From Bog-473 sp964457065 (GTDB lineage Bacteria; Actinomycetota; Acidimicrobiia; Acidimicrobiales; RAAP-2): a stretch of 18,590 bases of DNA. Location: contig CAYWDQ010000055.1 of assembly GCA_964457065.1 (NCBI GenBank), positions 1-18,590 of the forward strand, read 5' to 3'. The position numbers were made by a program, and so were the translations under genes. The notes below the pieces were generated by a model. It was not told the DNA's origin and ran no database searches. It was given only the letters and a program-made list of their open reading frames with translations. This document shows positions 6,424 through 14,726 of the stretch, in pieces. How positions within the stretch are numbered: position 1 is the first letter of the stretch; each line of letters begins with the position of its first letter.

Positions 6424-9400
6424 TCAGTCCAGTTCCGCCAACGCCGCCGTGGCTCGCCGGGCGATGCTGGCGTACCCTCGGCTCACGGCTCCGAGGTGGG
6501 CTTGCGTCAGGAGTTCGCGGGCTCGTTCGAGATCGCCTGGGCCTCCTCGGGCTGCGTGCATGCGGCCCCACCGCAGGTGGGTGACCGCGGCAGCGAACTC
6601 CATCTGACCCCTGGCGTTGAGCTCGGCTGCCTTGGCGAAGTGCCTCTCGGCCTGATCGTAGAGTCCGAGCACCGACTCCAGGCTGCCGCAGTAGTACGCC
6701 ACCGGGCTTCCGGCCGTCGCCCCGATGAAGAGAACCTGATCGTCGAAAGGCGCAAGCAGATCCAGGAGCAGCCGAGCCGGTGCCTCGGCGCGCAGTTCGG
6801 TGGCGACGTCGGCGTAAGACGCCACCGCAAAGATCCAGACGACGTCGTAGGGCAATGAATTCAGGTCCGCGGCCGCAGCGTCGAGCATCTGCCGAGCCGT
6901 GTCGAAGTTGCCTGCTTCCATGTGTCCTTCGGCCAGCGTCGCACGGAACACCGGGAGTGCTGGGTTCTCGGCAGCGATCTGCTCGATCAACGGGACGAGT
7001 TCGCCGTAGCGCCCCTGTTGGCGGCGGACGCCGATCATTTCGGCCCCATAGAAGCCGAAGGCATCGGGCTGTCCGCTCTCCGAGCCGATCTCCAACGCAG
7101 CCGTGGCGAGCTGTTCGGCTCGATCGGGATCCCCGGACAAGAGCGCATCGGCGGCATCGTTGAATAGCGTGACCCACATCATCGTCGGCTGACGAAGTCC
7201 TCGTATCACGGCGCGCATGGTTGCGAGGCACCGACGCGCCATCTCGAAGTCACCGGCTTGCACTGCGGCCAACCGACTGTAGGCGCCGGTCCAAAAAAGC
7301 AGATCCGGGTCGCCTAGCTGCTCCGAGATCTCCAGGGCTTCCTTTGCATCGACCATCCGCTCGTTGAGTGTGGAAGGGACCTGGAGCGGGTCGCAGACCA
7401 AGTTGAGCGTGCGGATGATGGTGTCCGGATCCCCCAACCGCCGCGCCATCGCCCTGGCGGCGTCGGCCAACTCCTGGCGCCGGTCCAGCGTCGTGCCCAA
7501 GGCGAGCTCGCTGCACAGCGTGGCCAGGAGGAGCGCCCGCTCTCGTGTGTCGTGATCGCCCAGGGCATCGAGCGCTGACTCCAGCACCGCCACCTTGTCG
7601 GCGTCGATTACCCCGATCGAACTGAAGAAGCCGCGGCTGTTCCCCAGTGCGGCGGCCACCAGGCGGTCCGTTGCGTCGAGCTCTTGGGCTCGGTGTGCAG
7701 CGTCGAGGAACGTCTCCCGGGTGCCCGGCAACCCGGCCAGGCGTTGCGCCTCGCCCAAAGCAAGACGCAGGTCGCAGTCGACCAGGGGGTCGTGCTCCGG
7801 CGCGATCGCTGCGAGGTCGAGCGCCTGGGAGAAGTACCTGACCGCATCGTCGGGGGCCAGGGCGGCCAAGGCGGCCTCGCCTGCCTGCCGGGCGTAGCCG
7901 ATGGCCTTGGTCGCGTTGGCTGGTTGGCTGGCGCTGAGCCAGTGGTGGGCCAGCTCACCCACCCGCGTCCCCGGCGTGTGTCCGACGGTCGCCTCGATGG
8001 CCTCGGCCACCTGCCGATGGGCCCGGGTTCGTCGGACCCTCGGCAGGCCCTGGTACAACGTGTGCTGCGTCAAAGCGTGCGAGAAGCTGTAGCGGCCCGG
8101 TATGTCAGGAACCTCGCGCACGAGGGCCGCCCCGGACGCAGCGTCGAGGAGGTCGAGTAACTCCTCCTGGCTGACGGCGGTCACGGCGTCGAGCAGTTCG
8201 AAGTCGAAATCACGTCCGATGACCGCTGCCATGGAAAGGACCCGAGCTGCTTGTGCACCGAGCCGGCCGACGCGGGCGGAGATGACTTCTCGCACACTGT
8301 TGGGCAGCGCCATCTCGGACATTTCTCCTGCCGCCGTCCAACGACCACGATCGTCCTGGTAGATGGCGCCGGTCTCCATGAGGCTCCGCAGGACCTCTCC
8401 GACGAAGAACGGGTTGCCCTCGGTTTCTAGGCGGAGCGCATGGGCAAGATCCGTCGCGGCCTCCTCGAGGCGTTGCCCGGCTGCAGCCTCCATGAACGCG
8501 AGCACCCCGGTGTCATCAAAGCCCTTCAACTCGATCCGGCTGATACCTGGTTCGCGCTGCAGCGCGCCGAGGAAATCGACGAGCGGGTTGGAAGGCGAGA
8601 GCTCGGTATCCCGAAACGTCCCAAGCACGAACAACCGCTCCGACTCGACGGTGGTGACGACATGTTGCAGGAGTCGGAGGCTTTGACTGTCCGACCATTG
8701 TATGTCGTCGAACACGAGCACGATTGGGTGCAGCACGGAGGCGGCCGTCAGCAGGCCCGCCACCGCCCCGTAGAGCAGGTAGCGCTCGGTGTCGGGATCC
8801 GTCCTCGTCGGTGCCGGAACGGCTCCCAGTCGTTGACCGAGCGCGGGGACCATCGATGCGATGTCGCCGCCGTGGATGTCGACGTGGGTTCGAAGTACGT
8901 GCTCGGGCGCATGTGTCACGTAATGGTTCAGCGCCTCGGCGAAGGGCGAGTATGACGCGCTGACATCTTCCTGGCAACGTCCCAAGAGCACGCAGGCGCC
9001 TTCCTTGGCGGCGCGGCGGGCAGCCTCGGCGACCAGCGTCGTCTTCCCGACACCGGCGTCACCCGACACGAGGACCACGGCGCGCCCTTCTCCGGCCGCC
9101 GCTCCCTTGTAGGCGTCGGTCAGCAGTGCCGCCTCGGTCTCGCGGGCGACGACTCCGGTGAGCGGCACGTGGGTCAGGCGCGTCGGGAGCGGCACGACGT
9201 TCTCGGCCGCAACTTCATCGAGCGGCTCCCAGCCGACGTCGAGAACCTCCACGGGCTCCGGGAGGCCCTTGAGCTCGAGCGCACCGACCGGCTCATAGAG
9301 GTAAGGGGTGCGCCGGCCGCCCATCACGCGTACGGCCTCCGTAGCCAGGATCTGGCCGGCATTGGCGTGGGCGCAGAGTCGAGCCGCCTCTATCACCGGG

Positions 9401-9735
9401 TCGCCGTAGTAGTCATCGGATTCCATCGTCGCCTCGCCGCCGCTGAGTCCTATCCGCAGTCCCAGCTGATGGCTGGCGCCGACGTTGTCACGTTGGACGG
9501 CTTGCTGCATCGCCACGGCGCACGACAGGGCGGCAGACGTGCTGCGGAACACGGCCATGACCCCGTCGCCGAGGCCCTTCACCTCGACCCCTCCGGAGTC
9601 GGCGATGGCTCGACGCAGCAGCGAGAAGTGGCCTCGGAGCAGCTCGTCCGCCGCATCCGGACTGACTGCGTAGCTGATCTCGGTCGAGCCGACCAAGTCG
9701 GTGAATAGGACCGTGATGGTCTCGGTGACCGCCAA
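6424..9735 (-). CDS. class III adenylate/guanylate cyclase fused to AAA ATPase and TPR-like region
   Basis: A 1103-aa multidomain signalling protein. Residues 5-165 are a class III cyclase catalytic domain: FTDLVGST with metal Asp13, VKGLGDGV with Lys53 and metal Asp57, RIGLSGG, and VIEAARL with Arg119. Residues 190-440 form an AAA/STAND ATPase with Walker A GDAGVGKT (225-232) and Walker B IVLVFDD (338-344). The remaining 650 residues are Ala/Leu-rich helical repeats resembling TPRs. The architecture is like mycobacterial cyclase-ATPase regulators, but no C-terminal LuxR helix-turn-helix is present, so it is unlikely to bind DNA. The Asn usually found before AAR (VNxAAR) is Ile115, which may weaken cyclase activity. 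TTG 9735 is chosen because GGAGGAGGGG lies just upstream; TTG 9786 is the upstream alternative. Confidence 0.9.
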   Translation of the reverse strand: MAVTETITVLFTDLVGSTEISYAVSPDAADELLRGHFSLLRRAIADSGGVEVKGLGDGVMAVFRSTSAALSCAVAMQQAVQRDNVGASHQLGLRIGLSGGEATMESDDYYGDPVIEAARLCAHANAGQILATEAVRVMGGRRTPYLYEPVGALELKGLPEPVEVLDVGWEPLDEVAAENVVPLPTRLTHVPLTGVVARETEAALLTDAYKGAAAGEGRAVVLVSGDAGVGKTTLVAEAARRAAKEGACVLLGRCQEDVSASYSPFAEALNHYVTHAPEHVLRTHVDIHGGDIASMVPALGQRLGAVPAPTRTDPDTERYLLYGAVAGLLTAASVLHPIVLVFDDIQWSDSQSLRLLQHVVTTVESERLFVLGTFRDTELSPSNPLVDFLGALQREPGISRIELKGFDDTGVLAFMEAAAGQRLEEAATDLAHALRLETEGNPFFVGEVLRSLMETGAIYQDDRGRWTAAGEMSEMALPNSVREVISARVGRLGAQAARVLSMAAVIGRDFDFELLDAVTAVSQEELLDLLDAASGAALVREVPDIPGRYSFSHALTQHTLYQGLPRVRRTRAHRQVAEAIEATVGHTPGTRVGELAHHWLSASQPANATKAIGYARQAGEAALAALAPDDAVRYFSQALDLAAIAPEHDPLVDCDLRLALGEAQRLAGLPGTRETFLDAAHRAQELDATDRLVAAALGNSRGFFSSIGVIDADKVAVLESALDALGDHDTRERALLLATLCSELALGTTLDRRQELADAARAMARRLGDPDTIIRTLNLVCDPLQVPSTLNERMVDAKEALEISEQLGDPDLLFWTGAYSRLAAVQAGDFEMARRCLATMRAVIRGLRQPTMMWVTLFNDAADALLSGDPDRAEQLATAALEIGSESGQPDAFGFYGAEMIGVRRQQGRYGELVPLIEQIAAENPALPVFRATLAEGHMEAGNFDTARQMLDAAAADLNSLPYDVVWIFAVASYADVATELRAEAPARLLLDLLAPFDDQVLFIGATAGSPVAYYCGSLESVLGLYDQAERHFAKAAELNARGQMEFAAAVTHLRWGRMHAARGGPGDLERARELLTQAHLGAVSRGYASIARRATAALAELD

Positions 9736-9739
9736 GGCT

Positions 9740-9766
9740 CCCCTCCTCCGGTTCCGCCCTATTGTG
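9740..9766 (-). promoter_or_regulatory. ribosome binding site and putative -10 of the cyclase gene
   Basis: On the minus strand GGAGGAGGGG (9749-9740) ends 4 nt before TTG 9735 and fixes that start. CACAAT (9766-9761) could be the -10, which would give a leader of about 20 nt and exclude the TTG at 9786. No good -35 is visible. Confidence 0.45.
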
Positions 9767-10086
9767 CCAGGGTAGACGGTTCGCAACCGGAGATGCGCCG
9801 AGACGGGAGCCGATGTGGGCGATTGTGACTCCTGTGGAGTCCATCGCTGGAGCCCGGTCCAACCATGCCTGGACCGTTGGTCACGGGCGGGCCTTCGACC
9901 CGCGATCTTCTCGGAGATGTGAGAGCAGATCTTGCCGCTGGCTTGTCACTGAAAGGGGGCATTCAGAAGGGGGGTGTGGTCGGGTTTGACGCATCGCGTC
10001 CATGAACGGCATAGAGCGGTTCGTGGAGCGTCGAGGGCTGACCTCGGTGTTCGCAGATCCTTCGTAGTGGCTGGAACAGTCGGAGT
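9767..10086. other. intergenic region between cyclase and ROK genes
   Basis: No credible gene in about 320 bases. It contains a perfect 7-bp inverted repeat CGGTCCA/TGGACCG with an 8-nt spacer at 9855-9876. That repeat could be the terminator of the ROK gene's transcript or an operator about 120 nt upstream of the cyclase. G-runs occur at 9954-9976. Confidence 0.45.
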
Positions 10087-11112
10087 TCAGGCTTCCATAA
10101 CCGCGTCGAGAGCGGCCATGGCGGCTCCGCGTGCACCGGCCATGTCGAGCTCGGGCACGAGCACGAAGCTAGCGACAGCTGCCTGCTCTTCGCGGAGGGC
10201 CGTGTTGTCGCGGACGTTTTGCAAGAACCACGTGTTGAATGCTCCCCCGGCCTCCACGACGCCACCACCGATGAAATAAGCATCGGGGTCCAAGAAGTTC
10301 GCCGCAATGGTGAAGAGCCGGCCCAACGCCGCCGCTTGTTGCTCGAATATCCGGGTGGCCATTGGGTCCCCGGCCTCTCCGTAGGCCCGCACGGATCGAG
10401 CCGCCTCGGAAAGGGGTAGCGACCCAAGCTCGTGGTCCGGGTAGCGCGACAACCAGTACGGCAGAAGGTTGAGCTCGATGCCCGTCAGTGACGCGACGCT
10501 TTCGGCGTCTCCTAAGAACCCACAGTTGCATCTTGGAAGGGCCTGATCAGGCTCCAGGAGCCCCGCCATCGGAATGTAGACGTGGCCAAGTTCACCCGCT
10601 GCGCCCGTCGCCCCCTTGACGACACGACCCCGGTGCACGATCCCACCGCCGAGTCCGGTGCCGACGATGGCGGAGACCGACGAACGCGAGCGGCCGAGCG
10701 CAGCGAAATGCAGGCGGTGGGCATAGAGGGCGGCCGCGTTGCCGTCGTTGTTGTAGACGACCGGGAGACCCAGCTTGCGCTCCAGATGAGCACGGAGGTC
10801 GAACCCGTTCCAGCTCGGATGTCCGAAGTTGGTCGAACCCCGCCGGGAGATCACGCCCTCGGCACTCGCAGGGCCCGGGCTGTCGAGTCCGACGGCGCGC
10901 ACCTGAGCGCGCTCGATTCCGGTCAGCGCGAGAATCCGAGCAAACGACTCCTCCAGCGCATTCAGGGCCGCCTCGGTGCCCTCTTTGACCCGGCTCGGGG
11001 ACTCGACCATCTCATCGACCAGGAACCGGCCCGAGTCCTCGAGAACAGTCGCGTTGTTCGACGTCGCCCCGTTGTCGATGCCGACAACGACGGATGCGGC
11101 GGGCAAAGTCAC
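10087..11112 (-). CDS. ROK-family sugar kinase (glucokinase-like)
   Basis: A 341-aa ASKHA-fold kinase that should phosphorylate a hexose or amino sugar with ATP in the cytosol. Visible are the phosphate-1 loop GIDNGATSNN (11-20), GLDSPGP (75-81), NNDGNAAA with catalytic Asp123, the phosphate-2 loop GTGLGGGIV (151-159), and GAAGELGH with Glu174 and His177. The zinc motif CxCGxxGCxE appears as CNCGFLGDAE (195-204): His177, Cys195 and Cys197 are kept, but the third Cys is Asp202. There is no N-terminal helix-turn-helix, so it is a kinase rather than a NagC-type repressor. The sugar cannot be assigned. GTG 11112 is chosen for the leaderless TAAGAT box 9 nt upstream; TTG 11106 is possible. The gene stands alone. 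Confidence 0.88.
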   Translation of the reverse strand: MTLPAASVVVGIDNGATSNNATVLEDSGRFLVDEMVESPSRVKEGTEAALNALEESFARILALTGIERAQVRAVGLDSPGPASAEGVISRRGSTNFGHPSWNGFDLRAHLERKLGLPVVYNNDGNAAALYAHRLHFAALGRSRSSVSAIVGTGLGGGIVHRGRVVKGATGAAGELGHVYIPMAGLLEPDQALPRCNCGFLGDAESVASLTGIELNLLPYWLSRYPDHELGSLPLSEAARSVRAYGEAGDPMATRIFEQQAAALGRLFTIAANFLDPDAYFIGGGVVEAGGAFNTWFLQNVRDNTALREEQAAVASFVLVPELDMAGARGAAMAALDAVMEA

Positions 11113-11142
11113 CGAGCTCCGATCTTAGGGGTCGGAGCTCGG
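11112..11142 (-). promoter_or_regulatory. 11-bp perfect inverted repeat over promoter and start of ROK gene
   Basis: CCGAGCTCCGA (11112-11122) and TCGGAGCTCGG (11132-11142) are exact reverse complements with a 9-nt spacer. The -10 box TAAGAT (minus strand, 11127-11122) lies across the spacer, and the repeat ends on the first base of the GTG start. It is either an operator for a dimeric repressor or, if transcription starts further upstream, an mRNA hairpin hiding the start. Confidence 0.65.
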
Positions 11143-11360
11143 GTCCAACGGGGCGCCCAACCACCCGGTATCGCTTCCGCTTTGTTCTCCGAGACCGAGA
11201 TGGACGAGGATGGCGTCGCTCTGGCACAGAGTGGATGTGCGGCTCCGGTCACTCACGGGAACCCTTGATCGAGCCCGTCGGAAGCGTGTACCCCGCACTC
11301 GACCGATTCTGGGCTGCGGACTCGGCCAGTGAACTATGGGGCAGACGGTCGAATTAGGTC

Positions 11361-11402
11361 CTCGTAACCCGAAGGTCGGACGTTCAAGTCCTCCCCCCGC
11401 CC
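11361..11402 (+). other. remnant resembling the 3' half of a tRNA
   Basis: Read in order: an anticodon-loop-like CTCGTAA, CCCGA, a variable loop AGGTC, a T-arm with TTCAAGT loop (one mismatch in the stem), then CCCCGC. It closely resembles an actinobacterial elongator tRNA-Met 3' half with anticodon CAT changed to CGT. No 5' half, D-arm or acceptor partner exists upstream, so it is not a functional tRNA. It overlaps the last codons of the minus-strand gene ending at 11384. Such fragments can be scars of integration at tRNA 3' ends, but no integrase is seen. Confidence 0.35.
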
Positions 11403-12025
11403 CGGGGGACCAACTTGAGTGCGTCCATCACCGCGTCCCGGGAGCAGCCGGGAGCTGAGCCGAGGTAGCTCGTCAATTCCTGGTCGCTCGGGTCGTGCGC
11501 CTCCCGAAGTCCGGCGATCAACATTGCGAGGTAACTCACCGACGGGGCGCCCGGCGTCACGTCGGTCATGGACCAGGGCGCAGTGAAGGTCACGACCGGC
11601 AGGTCGTCGAGACGCTCAATGCAAAGAAGGTTCTCGTATCGCCCGCGCCCAATCTGCCGAGAGAACCCCGGGACCAAGAGCTGGTCGTCGATCTCGATGG
11701 AAACCGACGGCCGACCGTTCTCCTGGGCCACCACGTCCTCGAACTGGTCCCACCCGATGAGGTACGCCCGGGCAAGCCCGACGACCCCGTCGACAAGCTT
11801 CGTGTCGATAAAGGCGGGGCTGCCACCCCAGACCCTCGACTCGCCGGAGAAGTACAGCTGGTATGAGATCTCGAGGGCGACCGCGTCAAGCGGCGGTGAT
11901 TTGTCGCGGGCCCCCACGTATGTCCGCGTTGCTCCGCCGGGGCGGCCACCAGCGATGTAGCAGGCGAAGCGTTCAGCATTGAGGTTGGAGCCGTACGAGG
12001 CGTACCACATGAGTCGCCGTTCCAT
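11384..12025 (-). CDS. gamma-glutamylcyclotransferase-like protein
   Basis: A 213-aa protein with the N-terminal signature MWYASYGSNLN (6-16), the YGSNL phosphate/backbone-binding loop of the gamma-glutamylcyclotransferase fold. Other family-like stretches are LYFSGESRVWGGSPAF and RAYLIGWDQFEDVVAQE. Relatives of this subgroup are often misnamed histone deacetylases; true cyclotransferase activity is unproven. ATG 12025 shares its A with the upstream gene's TGA (TGATG), implying translational coupling with the MDR oxidoreductase. ATG 12010 (MWYASYGSNL), with GGAACGG ahead of it, is an equally good start. The 3' end overlaps the tRNA-like remnant, so its last residues (about 6 codons) may be acquired sequence. 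Confidence 0.75.
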   Translation of the reverse strand: MERRLMWYASYGSNLNAERFACYIAGGRPGGATRTYVGARDKSPPLDAVALEISYQLYFSGESRVWGGSPAFIDTKLVDGVVGLARAYLIGWDQFEDVVAQENGRPSVSIEIDDQLLVPGFSRQIGRGRYENLLCIERLDDLPVVTFTAPWSMTDVTPGAPSVSYLAMLIAGLREAHDPSDQELTSYLGSAPGCSRDAVMDALKLVPRGGGRT

Positions 12026-13059
12026 CACGAATCGACGATCACCACGTTACGACCCATCGTCGCACGCGACTCCATCGCGCCGACGATCTCGGGTAGCGCC
12101 GAGAAGGACGACCTTGAACCTGCAATCGGACGAATCGTCCCAGCCGCGATCATTCTCAAGAGGTCTTCGTGGAGCCGTACGCCGTCAGCGTGCGACGGGA
12201 AGTTCAATCCAGTCGCACGTTTGAATGCGAGTGGGTCCTCCGTGTACGCGTGGCAGACGCCGACAAGCGAAAAGTTGCCGAACAGCACCGGTCGCGGCAC
12301 GATGCCCTCGTCTTCGGCCTCGATCCCCGACGCGAAGCCGACGAGCAGATGTCGGCCTCCGAATGCCATGCACCGGAAGGTCTCGATGGTCGTCGCTCCA
12401 CCGATGCCGTCGAAGGCCACGTCGACACCCCGCCCGTCGGTGGCGTCGAGGACTCGCGCCACGAAGTCGTCAATGCGATAGTCGATTGCGACGTCGGCGC
12501 CGAGCTCCGTGGCGAACCTGAGCTTGTCCGGCCCCCCAGCAGTGGCTATCACCCTGGCACCGCGTGCGCGAGCGAGCTGTACAGCGGCCGACCCCGCACC
12601 CCCGGCAGCGGCGTGCACGAGCACGGTGTCGTCGGCCGAGAGGTGGGCGCGTTCGTACAGGGCGAGAGAGGCCACGTGGAACGGCATGTAGACCGACGCT
12701 GCGGTTGCGGTGTCCATGCCGTCGGGCATCGCGAAGGTCATCGCGACAGGCGCAACCGCGACCTCCGCGTATCCGCCGAAGGCACCAGAGGGAATCGCGC
12801 AGACGCGCGTTCCGATCAGCGCCCCATCCCCATCGCCCGCCGCGCGCACGCGGCCGAGGACCTCCATACCGGGGATGTACGGCGGCTCGACTCGCACCGT
12901 CCGGTATCGGCCGCGGATCCCGTCGATGTCGTTGAAATTTATCGTGATCGCCTCCACGTCGATCTGGATCTCGCCCGGTCCCGGCTCGGGTGCATCGATC
13001 TCCTCGACCCGAAGGACGTCGGTCGGTGCACCGAATTCGTGAAGCCGCCACGCTCTCAT
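12025..13059 (-). CDS. zinc-independent MDR oxidoreductase (NADPH:quinone reductase-like)
   Basis: A 344-aa medium-chain dehydrogenase/reductase. The GroES-like domain occupies about 1-125 (PGEIQIDVEAITINFNDIDGIRGRY, PYIPGMEVLGRV). The Rossmann domain starts with VLVHAAAGGAGSAAVQLAR (147-164), containing the AAGGAG cofactor loop of quinone oxidoreductases. Catalytic and structural zinc ligands are absent (no Cys/His pair near 40, no Cys cluster), so it likely reduces quinones or enones with NADPH. ATG 13059 is chosen because GAGGAG sits 8 nt upstream; the frame's upstream extension lacks homology. It is the first gene of a two-gene unit with the cyclotransferase-like gene. The physiological substrate is unknown. 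Confidence 0.88.
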   Translation of the reverse strand: MRAWRLHEFGAPTDVLRVEEIDAPEPGPGEIQIDVEAITINFNDIDGIRGRYRTVRVEPPYIPGMEVLGRVRAAGDGDGALIGTRVCAIPSGAFGGYAEVAVAPVAMTFAMPDGMDTATAASVYMPFHVASLALYERAHLSADDTVLVHAAAGGAGSAAVQLARARGARVIATAGGPDKLRFATELGADVAIDYRIDDFVARVLDATDGRGVDVAFDGIGGATTIETFRCMAFGGRHLLVGFASGIEAEDEGIVPRPVLFGNFSLVGVCHAYTEDPLAFKRATGLNFPSHADGVRLHEDLLRMIAAGTIRPIAGSRSSFSALPEIVGAMESRATMGRNVVIVDS

Positions 13060-13067
13060 GTCGCGCT

Positions 13068-13073
13068 CTCCTC
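13068..13073 (-). promoter_or_regulatory. ribosome binding site GAGGAG of the MDR gene
   Basis: GAGGAG on the minus strand lies 8 nt before ATG 13059 and selects that start over the longer frame beginning at 13089. Confidence 0.6.
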
Positions 13074-13235
13074 TCCATTGCTCGTGCAACTGCGCATGTC
13101 CCCGCGGTCAGTGCGACGATGCATACCACGCACCCGCGAGGCGGTGTGCGGCCCCCTCGCTTCAGGGTACAGGGGCTCACCGCCACTGTGCCGAGCGAAC
13201 GACACTCGTCACGACAGCACGCGATGCGAGTGCTG

Positions 13236-14726
13236 TTACGTCGGCGATCGTGCGACGTCCTCCGCCGGTGCGCGTTGCCGGCCGGGGTGCACGTCGATGA
13301 GGAGTCCCGCCAGGATCGCAGCCAGCACGAAGATCCCGGCCGCCCATGCACTCGCCGTCGCGTAGCCGTGCACGGTGGCACGAGCGATCTCGTCCCCGCC
13401 ATGCCGGTGCGATGCCAAGTAGGTGGCCGTCGCCGCGGCCGCAATCGTGTTGAGCAGGGCCGTCCCGATGGATGCGCCGATCTGTTGTGACGTGTTGGTC
13501 ATGGCCGACGTCACGCCCACATCGGACGGATCGGCGTTCTGTGTCGCCGTGCTGATGCACGGCACGATGGCGATCCCGAGCCCGAAGCCCAGAAGGAGCT
13601 CGGTCGGCAGCACGTGCGTCACGTAGGACGCATCGGGGGTCAGCCTGGTGAAGAGCGCGACGCCGATCGCGGCCAGCAGCAGCCCGGGCACGACCAGCAC
13701 CCGGGTGGGCACCCGCGGCATGAGGCGACTGGCGACCTGCGTGGCGGCGAGCGCATTGAGCGCCATGAGGGGGAGGAAGGCCACCCCCGTCTTGAGCGGT
13801 GAGTAGTGGTCGATCGTCTGGAGGAGGTAGGTGAGGAAGAGGAAGGTGCCGAACATCCCGGTGACCGCCAGCATGATCGTCAGGTAGGAGCCCGCTCGGT
13901 TGCGGTTCTTCACGATGCGCAGCGGGAGGAGGGGGTTCGGCCCCTTGCTTTGCCAGAACACGAAGGCACCGAGGAGCACGACCGAGGCCAGAAGCGGAGC
14001 GATGACACCCGTGGCGCCCCACCCGTCGGCGCCCGCCTCCCCCAGCCCGTAGACCAGGGTCACCAGCCCGCCGCAGCCGAGGACGACACCGAGCACGTCC
14101 AGCCGCACGCCGGGGTTCCCCTGGCGATCCGGGATCATCGTCATAGCTCCGAGCGCGACCAAGGCCGCGATGGGCAGGTTGACGTAGAGGCACCAGCGCC
14201 AGTCGACGTACTGCGTCAGGAAGCCGCCGAGAATGAGGCCGAAGGCGGATCCGGCGATGGCGATCGTTGCGTAAATCCCGAACGCCCGACCCCGCTCCTG
14301 CGGCCTGCTGAAGGTCGACGTCAGGATCGAGAGCACCGACGGAGCCAGCAGGGCGCCGAAGAGCCCCTGCAGGCCGCGCGCGCCGATCAACATCAGCGTG
14401 GTCTGGGCCGCGCCCCCGACGGCCGAGGCCAGGGCGAAGCCCACGACCCCGGTCACCAGTGTCCGCTTCGGCCCGAACATGTCGCTGATGCGCCCGCCCA
14501 GCAGGAGAAACCCGCCGAAGGCGAGGGTGTAGGCCGTCACCACCCACTGACGGTCGGCGTAGGAGAACCCCAGGGAATGCTGGGCCGACGGCAGGGCGAT
14601 GATCATGATCGTGGTGTCGAGCACGACCATCAGCTGCGCGCCGGCGATCACGACCAGGATCCACCAGTGCGCCCTCGTGGGGCCCACGGACGCGGTGCCC
14701 GCGTCGGTCTCGCGGAGCGTCGTCAC
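13236..14726 (-). CDS. MFS drug exporter, DHA2 (EmrB/QacA, 14-TM) family
   Basis: A 496-aa inner-membrane proton antiporter of the 14-helix DHA2 group. Visible are helix 1 with motif D1 (LDTTIMIIALP, 36-46), motif A in loop 2-3 (GGRISDMFGPKRTL, 77-90), Arg in helix 4 (IGARGLQGLFGALLAPS, 114-130), motif C in helix 5 (GSAFGLILGGFL, 159-170, with the usual Pro replaced by Leu) and the WRWCLYVNLPI signature (176-186). The start GTG 14726 overlaps the tetR stop by 4 nt (GTGA), so both genes are co-translated. It probably expels hydrophobic drugs or secondary metabolites under control of the adjacent TetR. Drug specificity is not deducible. Confidence 0.93.
   Translation of the reverse strand: MTTLRETDAGTASVGPTRAHWWILVVIAGAQLMVVLDTTIMIIALPSAQHSLGFSYADRQWVVTAYTLAFGGFLLLGGRISDMFGPKRTLVTGVVGFALASAVGGAAQTTLMLIGARGLQGLFGALLAPSVLSILTSTFSRPQERGRAFGIYATIAIAGSAFGLILGGFLTQYVDWRWCLYVNLPIAALVALGAMTMIPDRQGNPGVRLDVLGVVLGCGGLVTLVYGLGEAGADGWGATGVIAPLLASVVLLGAFVFWQSKGPNPLLPLRIVKNRNRAGSYLTIMLAVTGMFGTFLFLTYLLQTIDHYSPLKTGVAFLPLMALNALAATQVASRLMPRVPTRVLVVPGLLLAAIGVALFTRLTPDASYVTHVLPTELLLGFGLGIAIVPCISTATQNADPSDVGVTSAMTNTSQQIGASIGTALLNTIAAAATATYLASHRHGGDEIARATVHGYATASAWAAGIFVLAAILAGLLIDVHPGRQRAPAEDVARSPT

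Noticed and set aside
11327..11402. Complete tRNA ending near 11402
   Set aside because: No D-arm or 5' acceptor strand complementary to the CCCCGCC end, and the T-stem has a mismatch; kept only as a remnant.
12169..13365. Plus-strand frame (398 codons) opposite the MDR gene
   Set aside because: Antisense shadow; the minus strand encodes a clear oxidoreductase with RBS.
13177..14664. Long minus-strand frame (495 codons) overlapping the exporter
   Set aside because: Arg/Pro/Asp/His-rich shadow of the MFS gene in another frame; no domains, while the MFS frame has all family motifs.
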